Positions 24,503 through 34,048 are shown, counted from the stretch's first letter. The stretch: 48,565 nt of DNA from Phascolarctobacterium sp. (GCA_020024105.1 JAHHUH010000013.1:1-48565), one strand, 5' to 3'. A program made the numbers and translations. Notes: a model not told the origin generated them from the sequence alone.

Positions 24503-24511
24503 GATATGATA
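24478..24511. promoter_or_regulatory. Perfect inverted repeat operator candidate in the hem promoter
   Basis: TATCATATCTTG and CAAGATATGATA are perfect 12-bp arms around a 10-base centre. The repeat fills the space between the -35 and -10 boxes of the hem promoter and touches both, with arm centres 22 bp apart, about two helical turns. No T run follows on either strand. This geometry fits a dimeric repressor, or an activator acting on the spacer. The regulator is not identified. Confidence 0.6.
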
Positions 24512-24670
24512 AGCGTTTACCTAGGATATTAGCCGTAATCAAGGTTTTTTTCGTATTCTTTTTGGTGGAAATGACTCTTTTCCTATATTAGACTTTGCTA
24601 ATCAGATTGCAAAGATAAGTAATTTGAAATTAGGTTCTAATTCTGAGCAGATAACCAATACTAAAAAGCA
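24512..24670. other. Intergenic region without recognised gene
   Basis: About 160 bases between the hem operator candidate and the symporter terminator. It holds short T-rich stretches and a six-base inverted repeat CTTTGC/GCAAAG (about 24593-24614). I see no reading frame with a ribosome site and no RNA family I recognise. Confidence 0.5.
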
Positions 24671-24697
24671 AAGCGCATCTCAAAATGAGATGCGCTT
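24664..24697 (-). terminator. Terminator of the symporter gene
   Basis: A 12-pair perfect stem AAGCGCATCTCA/TGAGATGCGCTT with a three-base loop; on the minus strand it is followed by TGCTTTTTAG. It ends transcription of the gene whose stop is at 24720. Confidence 0.85.
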
Positions 24698-24719
24698 GGC
24701 AGCAGGTTGTTAATTTATT

Positions 24720-26090
24720 TTATTTAAAGAACAGAGCCCAATAACCTTGTACGAAAATATAGAGTACGATGAAGGGCAAAATATAGGTTGCATAAAAACG
24801 AATCCATTTAGGGAACTGAACACCATTACCGGTATCTGCTTCCTTAATGAAGTTATCCCAACCCCAACCATAGCGGCTGGTACAGAAGGCCAGGTATACC
24901 AGGCTACCGAGGGGCAGCAGGTTGTTGCTGACAATAAAGTCCTCAAAGTCTAAAATGCAGGAGCTGCCACCTAAAGGATGGAAATTACTCCATACATTGA
25001 AGCCTAAAATACAGGGCATGGACAGAACGATAATAGCTACCACACCAAGACGGATGGTTTTCTTTCTTTCCCAGTTGGTTAAATCACAAATGCAGGAGGT
25101 GATATTTTCAAATACTGCAATAACGGTGGACATAGCCGCAAAGAGCATGAAAAGGAAGAACATAGCTCCCCAAAATTGACCGCCGGGCATAGCATTAAAT
25201 ACATTGGGCAGGGTGACGAACAACAGGCTGGGACCACTGCCAGGAGTGATACCGAAGCTGAAGCAAGCCGGGAAAATAATTAAGCCAGAGGTAATGGCTA
25301 CGAAGGTATCCAGAGCCATAATATACATTGCTTCACCAGTCAAGCGTTGTTCCTTACCGATGTAGCTGCCGAAGATGGCTAAAGCGCCGATACCCAAGCT
25401 TAAGGTAAAGAAAGCTTGACCCATGGCAGCGAAGATAACTTCCTGCAGACCATGTTCTTCAATTTTACTGAAATCGGGGTAGAGGTAGTATTCCAGGCCA
25501 GCAGAGCTGTTAGGTAACATAATGGAATTAACTGCCAGAACCAACATCAAAATTAACAGGAAGCTCATCATAACCTTGGTGATACGCTCTACACCCTTTT
25601 GCACACCTAGGTAGCAGACACTGAAGCAGACCAAAACGATGATAACCATATTTAAGGTCATGGTCAAAGGATCAGTTAATAAGTTGCCAAAAATAGTACC
25701 GACTCCTTTGGCATCTAAGCCTACAAAATCGCCTGCCATCATTTTGTAGAAATAATACAGCATCCAACCGGACACAGTAGTGTAGAACATCATTAAAAAG
25801 ATGTTACCAGTAATAGCACCATATTTGTACCAGTGCCACTTCGTTCCCTTAGGTTCTAAGACGTCAAAGGAAAGAGCGGCGCTATGTACACTAGCGCGAC
25901 CTACGGCGAATTCGGAAACCATAATAGGTAAACCGAGGATTAAAAGGAATAATAAATAAATGAGTACGAAGGAAGCACCGCCATACATACCGGTAATAAA
26001 AGGGAAGCGCCAAACGTTACCTAAGCCAATTGCGCAACCGGCAGAAATGAGGATGAAACCCAAACGTGATGAAAATGTTTCTCTCTCCAT
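24720..26090 (-). CDS. Sodium-dependent symporter of the neurotransmitter:sodium symporter (SNF) family
   Basis: An inner membrane LeuT-fold transporter that probably imports an amino acid with sodium. The 456-residue chain has the sodium/substrate-site motif GCAIGLGNVWRFPF in the first membrane segment, many further hydrophobic segments (about 11-12), and SLGIGALAIFGSY in the middle. I start at ATG 26090 because AGGAAAGG lies nine bases upstream; ATG 26099 abuts that site. The exact substrate is not readable; tryptophan, tyrosine, leucine or alanine carriers all occur in this family. It is a single-gene unit, divergent from exoA. Confidence 0.93.
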   Translation of the reverse strand: MERETFSSRLGFILISAGCAIGLGNVWRFPFITGMYGGASFVLIYLLFLLILGLPIMVSEFAVGRASVHSAALSFDVLEPKGTKWHWYKYGAITGNIFLMMFYTTVSGWMLYYFYKMMAGDFVGLDAKGVGTIFGNLLTDPLTMTLNMVIIVLVCFSVCYLGVQKGVERITKVMMSFLLILMLVLAVNSIMLPNSSAGLEYYLYPDFSKIEEHGLQEVIFAAMGQAFFTLSLGIGALAIFGSYIGKEQRLTGEAMYIMALDTFVAITSGLIIFPACFSFGITPGSGPSLLFVTLPNVFNAMPGGQFWGAMFFLFMLFAAMSTVIAVFENITSCICDLTNWERKKTIRLGVVAIIVLSMPCILGFNVWSNFHPLGGSSCILDFEDFIVSNNLLPLGSLVYLAFCTSRYGWGWDNFIKEADTGNGVQFPKWIRFYATYILPFIVLYIFVQGYWALFFK

Positions 26091-26326
26091 AACAAACATC
26101 CTTTCCTAAAATAATTTACATTAAATATAAAATATAAGATATATTATAAAATATTTTTCTGTAAATTGCAATGAAAATATATGTAACACAAGCTACATTT
26201 TGTGCATAAAAACTTAAATAATTTATTCTAAGCAAAGCTAGGCAATGAGTATAGATGATGATAAAATAATAAATAATAATAATTAAAATGACTCCCGCTA
26301 TTTGGAAAGAGAGGAAGTAGATAAAA

Positions 26327-27079
26327 ATGAAGTTAGTTTCTTGGAATGTAAACGGCTTGAGAGCATGTATGAATAAAGGCTTTGCAGATTTTTTTGCGGC
26401 AGAGGATGCAGATATATTCTGTGTACAGGAAACCAAGATGCAGAGGGAACAAGCAGAATTTATTTTTCCCGGTTATGAGGAATACTGGAATAGTGCTGAA
26501 AAGAAAGGTTATTCCGGTACTGCTATTTTTACTAAGCAGACACCCCTAAAGGTTACTTATGGTCTAGGTATGGAAGAGCATGATAAGGAGGGACGTGTCA
26601 TTACGGCAGAATATGAGGATTTCTATCTGGTAACTGTTTATACGCCTAATTCAAAACGCGAATTACTGCGTTTAGATTATCGTATGGTCTGGGAAGATGT
26701 TTTCCGTGAATATTTATTAGAATTGGATAAAAAGAAGCCTGTTATTTTTTGCGGTGATTTAAATGTAGCTGCAGAAGAAATAGATTTGAAGAATCCTAAG
26801 ACTAATCATAAGAATGCCGGCTTTACCGATGAGGAAAGAGCTAAATTCCGTGAGCTGAAGGCAGCCGGCTTTGTAGATACCTTCCGCTATCTGTATCCTG
26901 ATACTGTGAAATACAGCTGGTGGAGCTACATGTTTAAGGCAAGAGAAAAGAATGCCGGTTGGCGTATCGATTATTTTATGGTTTCCGAACGTATTAAGGA
27001 CAAGGTAAAGGCCGCTGAGATACGTAATGATATTTTTGGTAGTGACCATTGCCCTGTCAGCATTGAGATTAATTTTTGA
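26327..27079 (+). CDS. exoA: Exodeoxyribonuclease III
   Basis: An apurinic/apyrimidinic endonuclease and 3' repair exonuclease of base excision repair. The 250-residue protein shows MKLVSWNVNGLRA, FCVQETKMQ (metal-binding Glu), FCGDLNVAAEEIDLKNPK, GWRIDYFMVSE and the C-terminal FGSDHCPVSIEI, the full set of family catalytic motifs. A GAGGAAG ribosome site precedes the ATG. It sits 14 bases before uvrB, suggesting joint expression of base and nucleotide excision repair. The 230 bases upstream are very AT-rich and must hold both divergent promoters, but I could not pick one. Confidence 0.95.
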   Translation: MKLVSWNVNGLRACMNKGFADFFAAEDADIFCVQETKMQREQAEFIFPGYEEYWNSAEKKGYSGTAIFTKQTPLKVTYGLGMEEHDKEGRVITAEYEDFYLVTVYTPNSKRELLRLDYRMVWEDVFREYLLELDKKKPVIFCGDLNVAAEEIDLKNPKTNHKNAGFTDEERAKFRELKAAGFVDTFRYLYPDTVKYSWWSYMFKAREKNAGWRIDYFMVSERIKDKVKAAEIRNDIFGSDHCPVSIEINF

Positions 27080-27093
27080 TAGGATGATGTAAA

Positions 27094-29100
27094 ATGGATT
27101 TTAAAATTCAGGCTCCCTTTCAGCCTTCAGGAGATCAGCCCCAGGCTATTGAAAAGCTGGCTGCTGGTATAAAGCAGGGTCTGCGCACACAGGTACTTTT
27201 AGGTGCAACCGGTACGGGGAAAACCTATACTATTGCCCAGGTAATAAATAAGATACAAAAGCCTACGCTAGTGATTGCCCATAATAAAACTCTGGCGGCC
27301 CAGCTGGCCAGTGAATTGAAGGTCTTTTTCCCGGAAAATGCGGTGGAATACTTTGTTTCCTATTACGACTATTATCAACCGGAGGCTTATATACCCCAGT
27401 CCGATACTTATATAGAAAAGGATGCTTCCATTAATGATGAAATTGATAAGCTGCGCCACTCCGCTACCAGTGCGCTCTATGAGCGTAGAGATGTTATTAT
27501 CGTGGCCAGTGTATCCTGTATATATGGTCTGGGGGCGCCGCAGGATTATTACGATATGGTACTTTCCCTGCGCCTAGGACAAACCGTTTCCCAAAGAAAA
27601 ATTTTGGAAAAGTTGGTGGATATCCAGTACAATCGTAATGATATTGATTTTAAACGTGGTACCTTTAGAGTACGTGGTGACGTGATAGAGGTTATTCCTG
27701 CCGGCTATGGTGAGAAAGCTATCAGAATCGAGCTTTTCGGAGACGAGGTTGATGCCTTGGTAGAATTTGACGTACTTACAGGTGAGGTATTGGCAAAACG
27801 TAATCATGTAGCTATTTTCCCGGCCTCCCACTATGTTACCAGTCGTGAAAATCTGGAAAGAGCCATGGGGGACATCCGGATGGAGCTGGACGAAAGATTA
27901 CAGGAGCTGAAGGCTGATTTTAAAGGTCTGGAGGCGCAACGACTGGAACAGCGGACTAACTATGACTTGGAAATGATGAATGAAATGGGCTATTGCTCCG
28001 GTATTGAGAACTATTCACGTCATTTAGCAGGACGTAAGGCTGGCGAGCCCCCCTTTACTCTAGTGAACTATTTCCCCAAGGATTTTCTTCTGGTTATTGA
28101 TGAATCCCACGTAACCCTGCCTCAGATTAGGGCTATGTACGCTGGTGACCGGTCCCGTAAGGAAATGCTGGTGAACCATGGCTTCCGCTTACCCTCTGCT
28201 TTTGATAATAGACCGTTGACTTTCGACGAATTTCAGGAGCAGATCAACCAGGTGATTTACGTTTCTGCAACTCCTGCTAAATATGAGCTGGAGCAGACAC
28301 AGCAGACGGTGGAACAGATTATCCGTCCCACGGGCCTGTTGGACCCGCAAATTGAAATTAGACCGATTAAGGGGCAGATTGATGATCTTCTTGGTGAAAT
28401 CCATAAGGTAGCGGCTGCGGGCGAAAGAGTTCTGGTAACGACTTTGACTAAACGTATGGCTGAGGATTTAACAGAGTATTTAAAGCAGGCTGGAGTTCTG
28501 GTCCGTTATCTTCATTCTGAAGTTGCTACCATTGACCGTGCCCTGATTATAGATGAGCTTCGTGAGGGTAAGTTTGATGTGCTGGTAGGCATTAATCTGC
28601 TGCGTGAGGGACTGGACCTGCCGGAGGTTTCTCTTATCGCTATTTTAGATGCGGATAAGGAGGGCTTTCTGCGTTCTGATACAGCTATGATTCAGACCAT
28701 TGGCCGTGCTGCCAGAAATGAGCATGGCCGGGTTATTATGTACGCAGATAGGATCACGGATAGCATGCGTCGGGCTATTGATGAAACAGAACGTCGCCGG
28801 GAAAAGCAGCAGGCTTATAATAAAGCACATGGTATTACTCCCCGTACTGTTTATAAGGAACAGCGCCATCTGATTAAGCTGACCAAGGTGGCGGAGGAGA
28901 ACCAGACCCTAGAATACACGGCTAAGGCCTTGCAGAAGAAGTCCAAACGAGAGCTGCAGCTATTGGCCCGTACCTTGGAAAAGCAGATGCAGGAAGCGGC
29001 CAAGGTTTTGGATTTCGAAGCAGCGGCAGAGCTGCGTGATAAACTCATCCTCCTAAAGGGTCAGTTGGGAGAAAAATTGGAACTGAAGAAGAAAAGGTAA
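27094..29100 (+). CDS. uvrB: Excinuclease ABC subunit B
   Basis: UvrB is the damage-verifying helicase-like subunit of nucleotide excision repair. The 668-residue protein has Walker A LLGATGTGKTYTIAQ near residue 35, the beta-hairpin region YYDYYQPEAYIPQSDTYIEK, the DEAD-like box VIDESH, helicase motif VI QTIGRAARN, and a C-terminal UVR domain (EKQMQEAAKVLDFEAAAELR) that contacts UvrC. The ribosome site is weak (AGGATG). The next gene, uvrA, follows by 18 bases. Confidence 0.98.
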   Translation: MDFKIQAPFQPSGDQPQAIEKLAAGIKQGLRTQVLLGATGTGKTYTIAQVINKIQKPTLVIAHNKTLAAQLASELKVFFPENAVEYFVSYYDYYQPEAYIPQSDTYIEKDASINDEIDKLRHSATSALYERRDVIIVASVSCIYGLGAPQDYYDMVLSLRLGQTVSQRKILEKLVDIQYNRNDIDFKRGTFRVRGDVIEVIPAGYGEKAIRIELFGDEVDALVEFDVLTGEVLAKRNHVAIFPASHYVTSRENLERAMGDIRMELDERLQELKADFKGLEAQRLEQRTNYDLEMMNEMGYCSGIENYSRHLAGRKAGEPPFTLVNYFPKDFLLVIDESHVTLPQIRAMYAGDRSRKEMLVNHGFRLPSAFDNRPLTFDEFQEQINQVIYVSATPAKYELEQTQQTVEQIIRPTGLLDPQIEIRPIKGQIDDLLGEIHKVAAAGERVLVTTLTKRMAEDLTEYLKQAGVLVRYLHSEVATIDRALIIDELREGKFDVLVGINLLREGLDLPEVSLIAILDADKEGFLRSDTAMIQTIGRAARNEHGRVIMYADRITDSMRRAIDETERRREKQQAYNKAHGITPRTVYKEQRHLIKLTKVAEENQTLEYTAKALQKKSKRELQLLARTLEKQMQEAAKVLDFEAAAELRDKLILLKGQLGEKLELKKKR

Positions 29101-29118
29101 TTTTGTACAGGTGTTAAA

Positions 29119-31968
29119 ATGCAGGAAAAATTAATTATCAAGGGTGCACGACAGCATAATTTAAAAAATATAAATGTGGAAATACCTCGTGACAAGCTGG
29201 TAGTTATTACTGGTTTATCCGGCAGTGGTAAATCCTCCTTGGCCTTTGATACCATCTATGCTGAGGGACAACGTCGCTATGTGGAATCTCTTTCCACCTA
29301 TGCTCGTCAGTTCCTGGGGCAGATGGATAAGCCGGATGTGGATTATATTGAAGGTCTGAGCCCGGCTATTTCTATTGACCAGAAAACTACCAGTCGTAAT
29401 CCACGCTCCACTGTGGGTACTGTAACGGAAATTTATGACTACCTCCGCTTACTTTTCGCTCGTGCCGGTGAGCCTCATTGTCCTCAATGCGGTAAGCTGA
29501 TTGAGCAGCAAAGTGTACAACAGATAGTGGAAAAGGTGCTGGAGCTGGAGCAGGGGACAAGATTTATGGTTATGGCGCCACTGGTCCGTGGCCGTAAGGG
29601 TGAGCAGGTTAAGATATTGGATGACATGCGGCGTGCCGGTTATGTGCGTATGTACATTGATGGTGAAGTCCGTACTTTGGATGAAGAAATAAAATTAGAT
29701 AAAAATAAAAAGCATAACCTTTCTGTGGTTATTGACCGTCTGGTAGTGCGAGAGGGTATCCAGCAGCGGTTGGCTGATTCTGTAGAAACAGCTTTAAAGC
29801 TGGCAGAAGGCTTTGTAGAAATTAATATTTTAGGGGAGCAGGGAGAAATTCAGCTTTTCAGCGAGCATTTTTCCTGTAATGATTGTGGTATCAGCTTACC
29901 GGAGATTGAACCACGTCTTTTTTCCTTTAACAATCCCTATGGAGCCTGCCCTGCTTGTACTGGCTTGGGTATGAATATGGAATTTGACCAGGCTCTGATT
30001 ATTCCTGATCCTAGTAAAAGCTTTGCCGAGGGCGTGATTAGTTCCTTTAGTACTAATTTGAATTCCTACCGTATGCGTCAGCTGGTTGCTGTTTTGGATG
30101 CAATGGGCTATACCATGGAAACTACTTGGGAAACTTTACCGAAAAAGGTACAGCAGCAGCTTTGGGAGGGTACGGGCGAACGTAAATATACCTTCTGGTA
30201 TGAAAATTTAGCAGGTGAAAATCGCCAGCATGAAACCACCTTTGATGGTATTCTACCCATTATGAAAAAACGTTATCGAGAAGCTTTTTCTGACAGCATG
30301 CGCCAGGATTTAGAGGAGTTTATGACCAGCTCGCCCTGTCCAGTCTGTCAGGGCAGCCGTCTCAAGACGGAGGCATTAGCTGTTTTGGTAGGCGGAATGA
30401 ATATCTGTCAGGTGACAGCTATGACGGTACGGGATTGTTTGGCTTTCTTTAAAGGTCTTAAGCTGAACCGTAGACAGCAGCTTATTGCAAAGCAGGTTTT
30501 AAAGGAAATTATTGCCCGTTTAAAATTTTTGAATGACGTAGGTCTGGATTATCTGACCCTGGATCGCAGTGCCGGTACCCTGTCCGGTGGTGAGGCCCAA
30601 CGCATCCGTTTGGCTACCCAGATAGGTAGTGGCTTAACCGGTGTCCTTTATATTTTGGACGAGCCCAGTATTGGACTTCATCAACGGGATAATGGTAAGC
30701 TTTTGGAAACCCTTAAGCATTTACGGGATCTGGGGAATACCCTCATTGTGGTTGAGCATGATGAAGAAACCATGTACACTGCTGATGAAATTATCGATAT
30801 TGGACCCGGGGCCGGTGAACATGGAGGCCAGGTGGTAGCACAGGGCACAGCAGAAGAAATTAAGCAGGTAAAAGGCTCTATCACCGGACAATATCTAAGC
30901 GGACGTAAATTTATTCCTGTACCCAAGGTCAGAAGAGAGGGTGACGGACGTTTCCTGACCATCAAGGGAGCTAGGGAAAATAATTTGAAGAATATTGATG
31001 TTTCTATACCCTTAGGTGTTTTCACTGTAATAACCGGTGTTTCCGGTAGTGGTAAATCCACCCTGATTAACGACATCCTATATAACTCTCTGGTCTCAAA
31101 GCTTTATGGTGCGCGTTTGCGCCCTGGTAAGCACGATGGTATTGAGGGGCTTCATTATATGGATAAGGTAATTAATATTGACCAGTCGCCTATTGGGCGG
31201 ACGCCTCGTTCCAATCCTGCCACCTATACAGGTGTTTTTGACTCCGTTCGTGAGCTGTTTAGCCAGACGAATGAGGCTAAAATGCGTGGCTATAAGCCGG
31301 GACGCTTTAGCTTTAATGTCAAAGGGGGACGTTGCGAGGCCTGCAAGGGTGATGGTGTCAATAAAATAGAGATGAATTTTCTACCCGATGTGTATGTACC
31401 CTGTGAGGTTTGCCACGGCGCCCGCTATAATAGGGATACCCTAGAGGTTCATTACAAGGGTAAGTCCATTGCTGAGGTTTTGGATATGACTGTTACTGAG
31501 GCTTTGGAATTTTTCAAAAATCTTCCCCGCATCGCTCGTAAGCTGGAGGTGCTGGAGGATGTAGGCTTGGGTTATATCCATTTAGGCCAGGCGGCTACCA
31601 CTCTTTCCGGTGGTGAAGCCCAGCGTGTAAAGCTGGCTACGGAGCTGTCACGTCGTAGCACGGGCCGGACCATGTATATTCTGGATGAGCCTACTACAGG
31701 TCTTCATATTGCCGATGTCCATAAGCTGCTGGATGTCCTACAGCGCCTGGTGGAGGCTGGTGACAGCGTGGTGGTTATCGAGCATAATCTGGACGTAATT
31801 AAGACGGCGGATTATCTCATTGATTTAGGTCCTGAGGGCGGTGATAAGGGTGGTACCCTGGTGGCTTGTGGCACACCGGAGGAGGTAGCTAAGGTAAAAG
31901 CCTCCTATACTGGTAAGTATGTGAAGCTGGCTCTGGCTCAGGCGAAAAAGAATGGGTGGTATCAATGA
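29119..31968 (+). CDS. uvrA: Excinuclease ABC subunit A
   Basis: UvrA is the damage-sensing ATPase that loads UvrB. The 949-residue chain contains two ABC modules: Walker A GLSGSGKSSLAF near residue 34 and GVSGSGKSTLIND near residue 643, each with a signature TLSGGEAQR. Zinc-finger cysteine sets are visible at CNDCGISLP-to-CPACTGLG and at CEACKGDGVNKIEMNFLPDV followed by CEVC. The stop overlaps the uvrC start (ATGA), coupling the two genes. Confidence 0.98.
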   Translation: MQEKLIIKGARQHNLKNINVEIPRDKLVVITGLSGSGKSSLAFDTIYAEGQRRYVESLSTYARQFLGQMDKPDVDYIEGLSPAISIDQKTTSRNPRSTVGTVTEIYDYLRLLFARAGEPHCPQCGKLIEQQSVQQIVEKVLELEQGTRFMVMAPLVRGRKGEQVKILDDMRRAGYVRMYIDGEVRTLDEEIKLDKNKKHNLSVVIDRLVVREGIQQRLADSVETALKLAEGFVEINILGEQGEIQLFSEHFSCNDCGISLPEIEPRLFSFNNPYGACPACTGLGMNMEFDQALIIPDPSKSFAEGVISSFSTNLNSYRMRQLVAVLDAMGYTMETTWETLPKKVQQQLWEGTGERKYTFWYENLAGENRQHETTFDGILPIMKKRYREAFSDSMRQDLEEFMTSSPCPVCQGSRLKTEALAVLVGGMNICQVTAMTVRDCLAFFKGLKLNRRQQLIAKQVLKEIIARLKFLNDVGLDYLTLDRSAGTLSGGEAQRIRLATQIGSGLTGVLYILDEPSIGLHQRDNGKLLETLKHLRDLGNTLIVVEHDEETMYTADEIIDIGPGAGEHGGQVVAQGTAEEIKQVKGSITGQYLSGRKFIPVPKVRREGDGRFLTIKGARENNLKNIDVSIPLGVFTVITGVSGSGKSTLINDILYNSLVSKLYGARLRPGKHDGIEGLHYMDKVINIDQSPIGRTPRSNPATYTGVFDSVRELFSQTNEAKMRGYKPGRFSFNVKGGRCEACKGDGVNKIEMNFLPDVYVPCEVCHGARYNRDTLEVHYKGKSIAEVLDMTVTEALEFFKNLPRIARKLEVLEDVGLGYIHLGQAATTLSGGEAQRVKLATELSRRSTGRTMYILDEPTTGLHIADVHKLLDVLQRLVEAGDSVVVIEHNLDVIKTADYLIDLGPEGGDKGGTLVACGTPEEVAKVKASYTGKYVKLALAQAKKNGWYQ

Positions 31969-33803
31969 TTGCCGAAAATTTTAGTGAAAGCATCCGTCAG
32001 GCCCTAGCTGTTCTACCACAGAAACCCGGTGTTTACCTGATGCATGACGCCGAGGGAAAGGTGATTTACGTCGGCAAGGCTGTTATTTTAAAAAATAGGG
32101 TGCGGAGCTATTTTCGTAATTTAGCCTCTCACACTCCTAAGGTAAAAGCTATGGTGGCCAAAATTGCGGAGATTGAAACCATTGTTACCAGCTCCGAGGT
32201 GGAAGCTTTAATTCTAGAATGTAATCTGATTAAAAAATATCGTCCTCGGTATAATATTATGTTAAAAGACGATAAGACCTATCCCTATCTGAAGGTAACG
32301 AACGAGGATTTTCCCCGTCTACTTATGACTAGACGCAAACAGAAGGATGGAGCCCGCTATTATGGCCCCTATGCAGATGCGGGAGCCATGCATGCTACGG
32401 CAAAGCTGCTGAAGAAAATGTTTCCCCTACGGACCTGTCGTAATATGAATGTAGACAGGCCCTGTTTAAATTACCATATTAAGCGTTGCCTGGCGCCCTG
32501 TGCAGGATTGGTGTCTCAAGCAGAATATGCAGGGATGATTAAATCAGTCTGTATGGTATTGGACGGTAAGACAACGAAACTGGAGCGTGATTTAAAAAAA
32601 CGCATGCAGGAGGCAGCTGAGGAATATGCCTTTGAGGAAGCGGCTCGTCTGCGGGATCAGCTGCAGGCGGTAACCAAGCTGAATGAGGAGCAGAAGGCTG
32701 TAACTAATAATGGCGGCGATATGGATGTCGTAGGCTTTAGCCAGGATATGACAGGTATCTGTCTACAGCTGTTCTTTATCCGTCAGGGAAAGCTTTTAGG
32801 TAGGGAAAGCTTCTTCCTGCCAAATGATGGGGAGACGGAACAGGCAGTAGTTACAGCCTTTTTGAAGCAGTATTACAACGATGCAAGCTATATCCCTAAG
32901 GAGATTGTGCTGACCGTGTTGCCTGAGGAAGAGGAGCAGCAGCTGTTGAAAATCTGGTTGACGGAACGAGCTGGACGGAAGGTGGAGCTTTTTGTTCCCC
33001 AAAGAGGTACCAAGCGTGATTTACTGCAGATGGCCAAGGAAAATGCGCAGAAGCTTTTGGATGAACGTCTACGTAAGGGAAGTCTGTCCTTAAAGGATGA
33101 TGTTCAGGCGGCAGAGGAGTTGCAGCGGATTTTGGGCTTGGAGCATTCCCTGGAACGGATGGACTGCTTTGATATTTCCCATACCCAGGGTAGTGAGACG
33201 GTAGCCTCCATGACAGTTTTTCGCAATGGTACAGCTAGTAAAAAGGATTATCGTAAATTTAAAATTCGTTCTGCTGAGGGAAAGCCGGATGACTTTAAAT
33301 CCATGCAGGAGGTAGTCTATAGACGTTATAAGGATTATGAGGATTTACCTAATCTGGTGGTTATTGATGGTGGTAAGGGCCAGTTGAGCTCAGCCCTGGA
33401 GGTTATCCGGGGACTGGGGCTACATGACCTACCCGTAGTCAGTCTGGCGGAACGTGAGGAAGAAATCTTTGTGCCTGGTCGTAGTGAAAGTATTTATCTA
33501 AATCGTGATTCAGCAGCACTACATCTTATCCAGCGTATTCGTGACGAGGCCCATCGCTTTGCTATTACCTACCATCGCAAGCTGCGTAGTAAACGCAACA
33601 TGGTTTCCATTCTGGACCATGTGGAGGGGATTGGCCCCAAGCGACGGCAGGAGCTATGGAAGGCCTTTAAAAGTTTGGAGGCCATGAAGCAGGCTTCCGT
33701 GGAGGAATTGGCGGCTGTGGAAAGTATGAATAAGGTAGCTGCTCAAAGCCTGTATGATTTCTTTCGTTTAGCACTGCCAGAAAAGAAGGAGGCCCTGCGC
33801 TAG
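31965..33803 (+). CDS. uvrC: Excinuclease ABC subunit C
   Basis: UvrC makes the two incisions around the lesion. The 612-residue protein has the N-terminal GIY-YIG nuclease (KPGVYLMHDAEGKVIYVGKA), a UVR domain (about residues 205-240) that binds UvrB, the RNase H-like C-terminal nuclease beginning at MDCFDISHTQGSETVASM, and a final helix-hairpin-helix pair (about 555-610). I use the ATG overlapping the uvrA stop; an in-frame GTG three codons upstream has no better ribosome site. Confidence 0.97.
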   Translation: MIAENFSESIRQALAVLPQKPGVYLMHDAEGKVIYVGKAVILKNRVRSYFRNLASHTPKVKAMVAKIAEIETIVTSSEVEALILECNLIKKYRPRYNIMLKDDKTYPYLKVTNEDFPRLLMTRRKQKDGARYYGPYADAGAMHATAKLLKKMFPLRTCRNMNVDRPCLNYHIKRCLAPCAGLVSQAEYAGMIKSVCMVLDGKTTKLERDLKKRMQEAAEEYAFEEAARLRDQLQAVTKLNEEQKAVTNNGGDMDVVGFSQDMTGICLQLFFIRQGKLLGRESFFLPNDGETEQAVVTAFLKQYYNDASYIPKEIVLTVLPEEEEQQLLKIWLTERAGRKVELFVPQRGTKRDLLQMAKENAQKLLDERLRKGSLSLKDDVQAAEELQRILGLEHSLERMDCFDISHTQGSETVASMTVFRNGTASKKDYRKFKIRSAEGKPDDFKSMQEVVYRRYKDYEDLPNLVVIDGGKGQLSSALEVIRGLGLHDLPVVSLAEREEEIFVPGRSESIYLNRDSAALHLIQRIRDEAHRFAITYHRKLRSKRNMVSILDHVEGIGPKRRQELWKAFKSLEAMKQASVEELAAVESMNKVAAQSLYDFFRLALPEKKEALR

Positions 33804-33806
33804 TAC

Positions 33807-33872
33807 TAGCTCCTGGTAAAATATATAGTTTTGTGTTAAAATATAATCGGGACTCGTGTAAGAAAGGAGCTA
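33807..33872 (+). promoter_or_regulatory. Inverted repeat pairing the rubredoxin Shine-Dalgarno
   Basis: TAGCTCCT at 33807-33814, just after the uvrC stop, is the exact complement of AGGAGCTA at 33865-33872, the rubredoxin ribosome site. The rubredoxin -10 box TATAAT (33842-33847) lies between the arms, so only transcripts reading through from uvrC would carry both. This repeats the ferritin arrangement with a shorter stem. The role is inferred. Confidence 0.5.
33842..33847 (+). promoter_or_regulatory. Rubredoxin gene -10 box
   Basis: A perfect TATAAT lies 30 bases before the gene, in a very AT-rich stretch. I do not see a good -35 at the right distance, so the promoter call is tentative. 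Confidence 0.5.
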
Positions 33873-33877
33873 ATATT

Positions 33878-34039
33878 ATGAAAAAATTTGTTTGTAGCGT
33901 TTGTGGCTATATTTATGATCCAGAGGTTGGCGATCCGGATAACGGCGTAGAAGCAGGTACTGCTTGGGAGGATGTTCCTGAGGATTGGGTATGCCCTCTT
34001 TGCGGCGTAGGTAAGGATATGTTTAACGAAGAAGAATAA
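33878..34039 (+). CDS. Rubredoxin
   Basis: A 53-residue electron carrier with one iron bound by four cysteines, Cys6, Cys9, Cys39 and Cys42 (CSVCGYIYDP and CPLCGVGKD). Family aromatic residues Tyr11, Tyr13, Trp30 and Trp38 are present. In anaerobes such proteins pass electrons to oxygen- or peroxide-reducing enzymes such as rubrerythrin; none of those genes is in the window. AAGGAG precedes the ATG, which excludes a longer in-frame reading. It is a single-gene unit ended by a strong terminator. Confidence 0.97.
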   Translation: MKKFVCSVCGYIYDPEVGDPDNGVEAGTAWEDVPEDWVCPLCGVGKDMFNEEE

Positions 34040-34048
34040 AAACAATGG

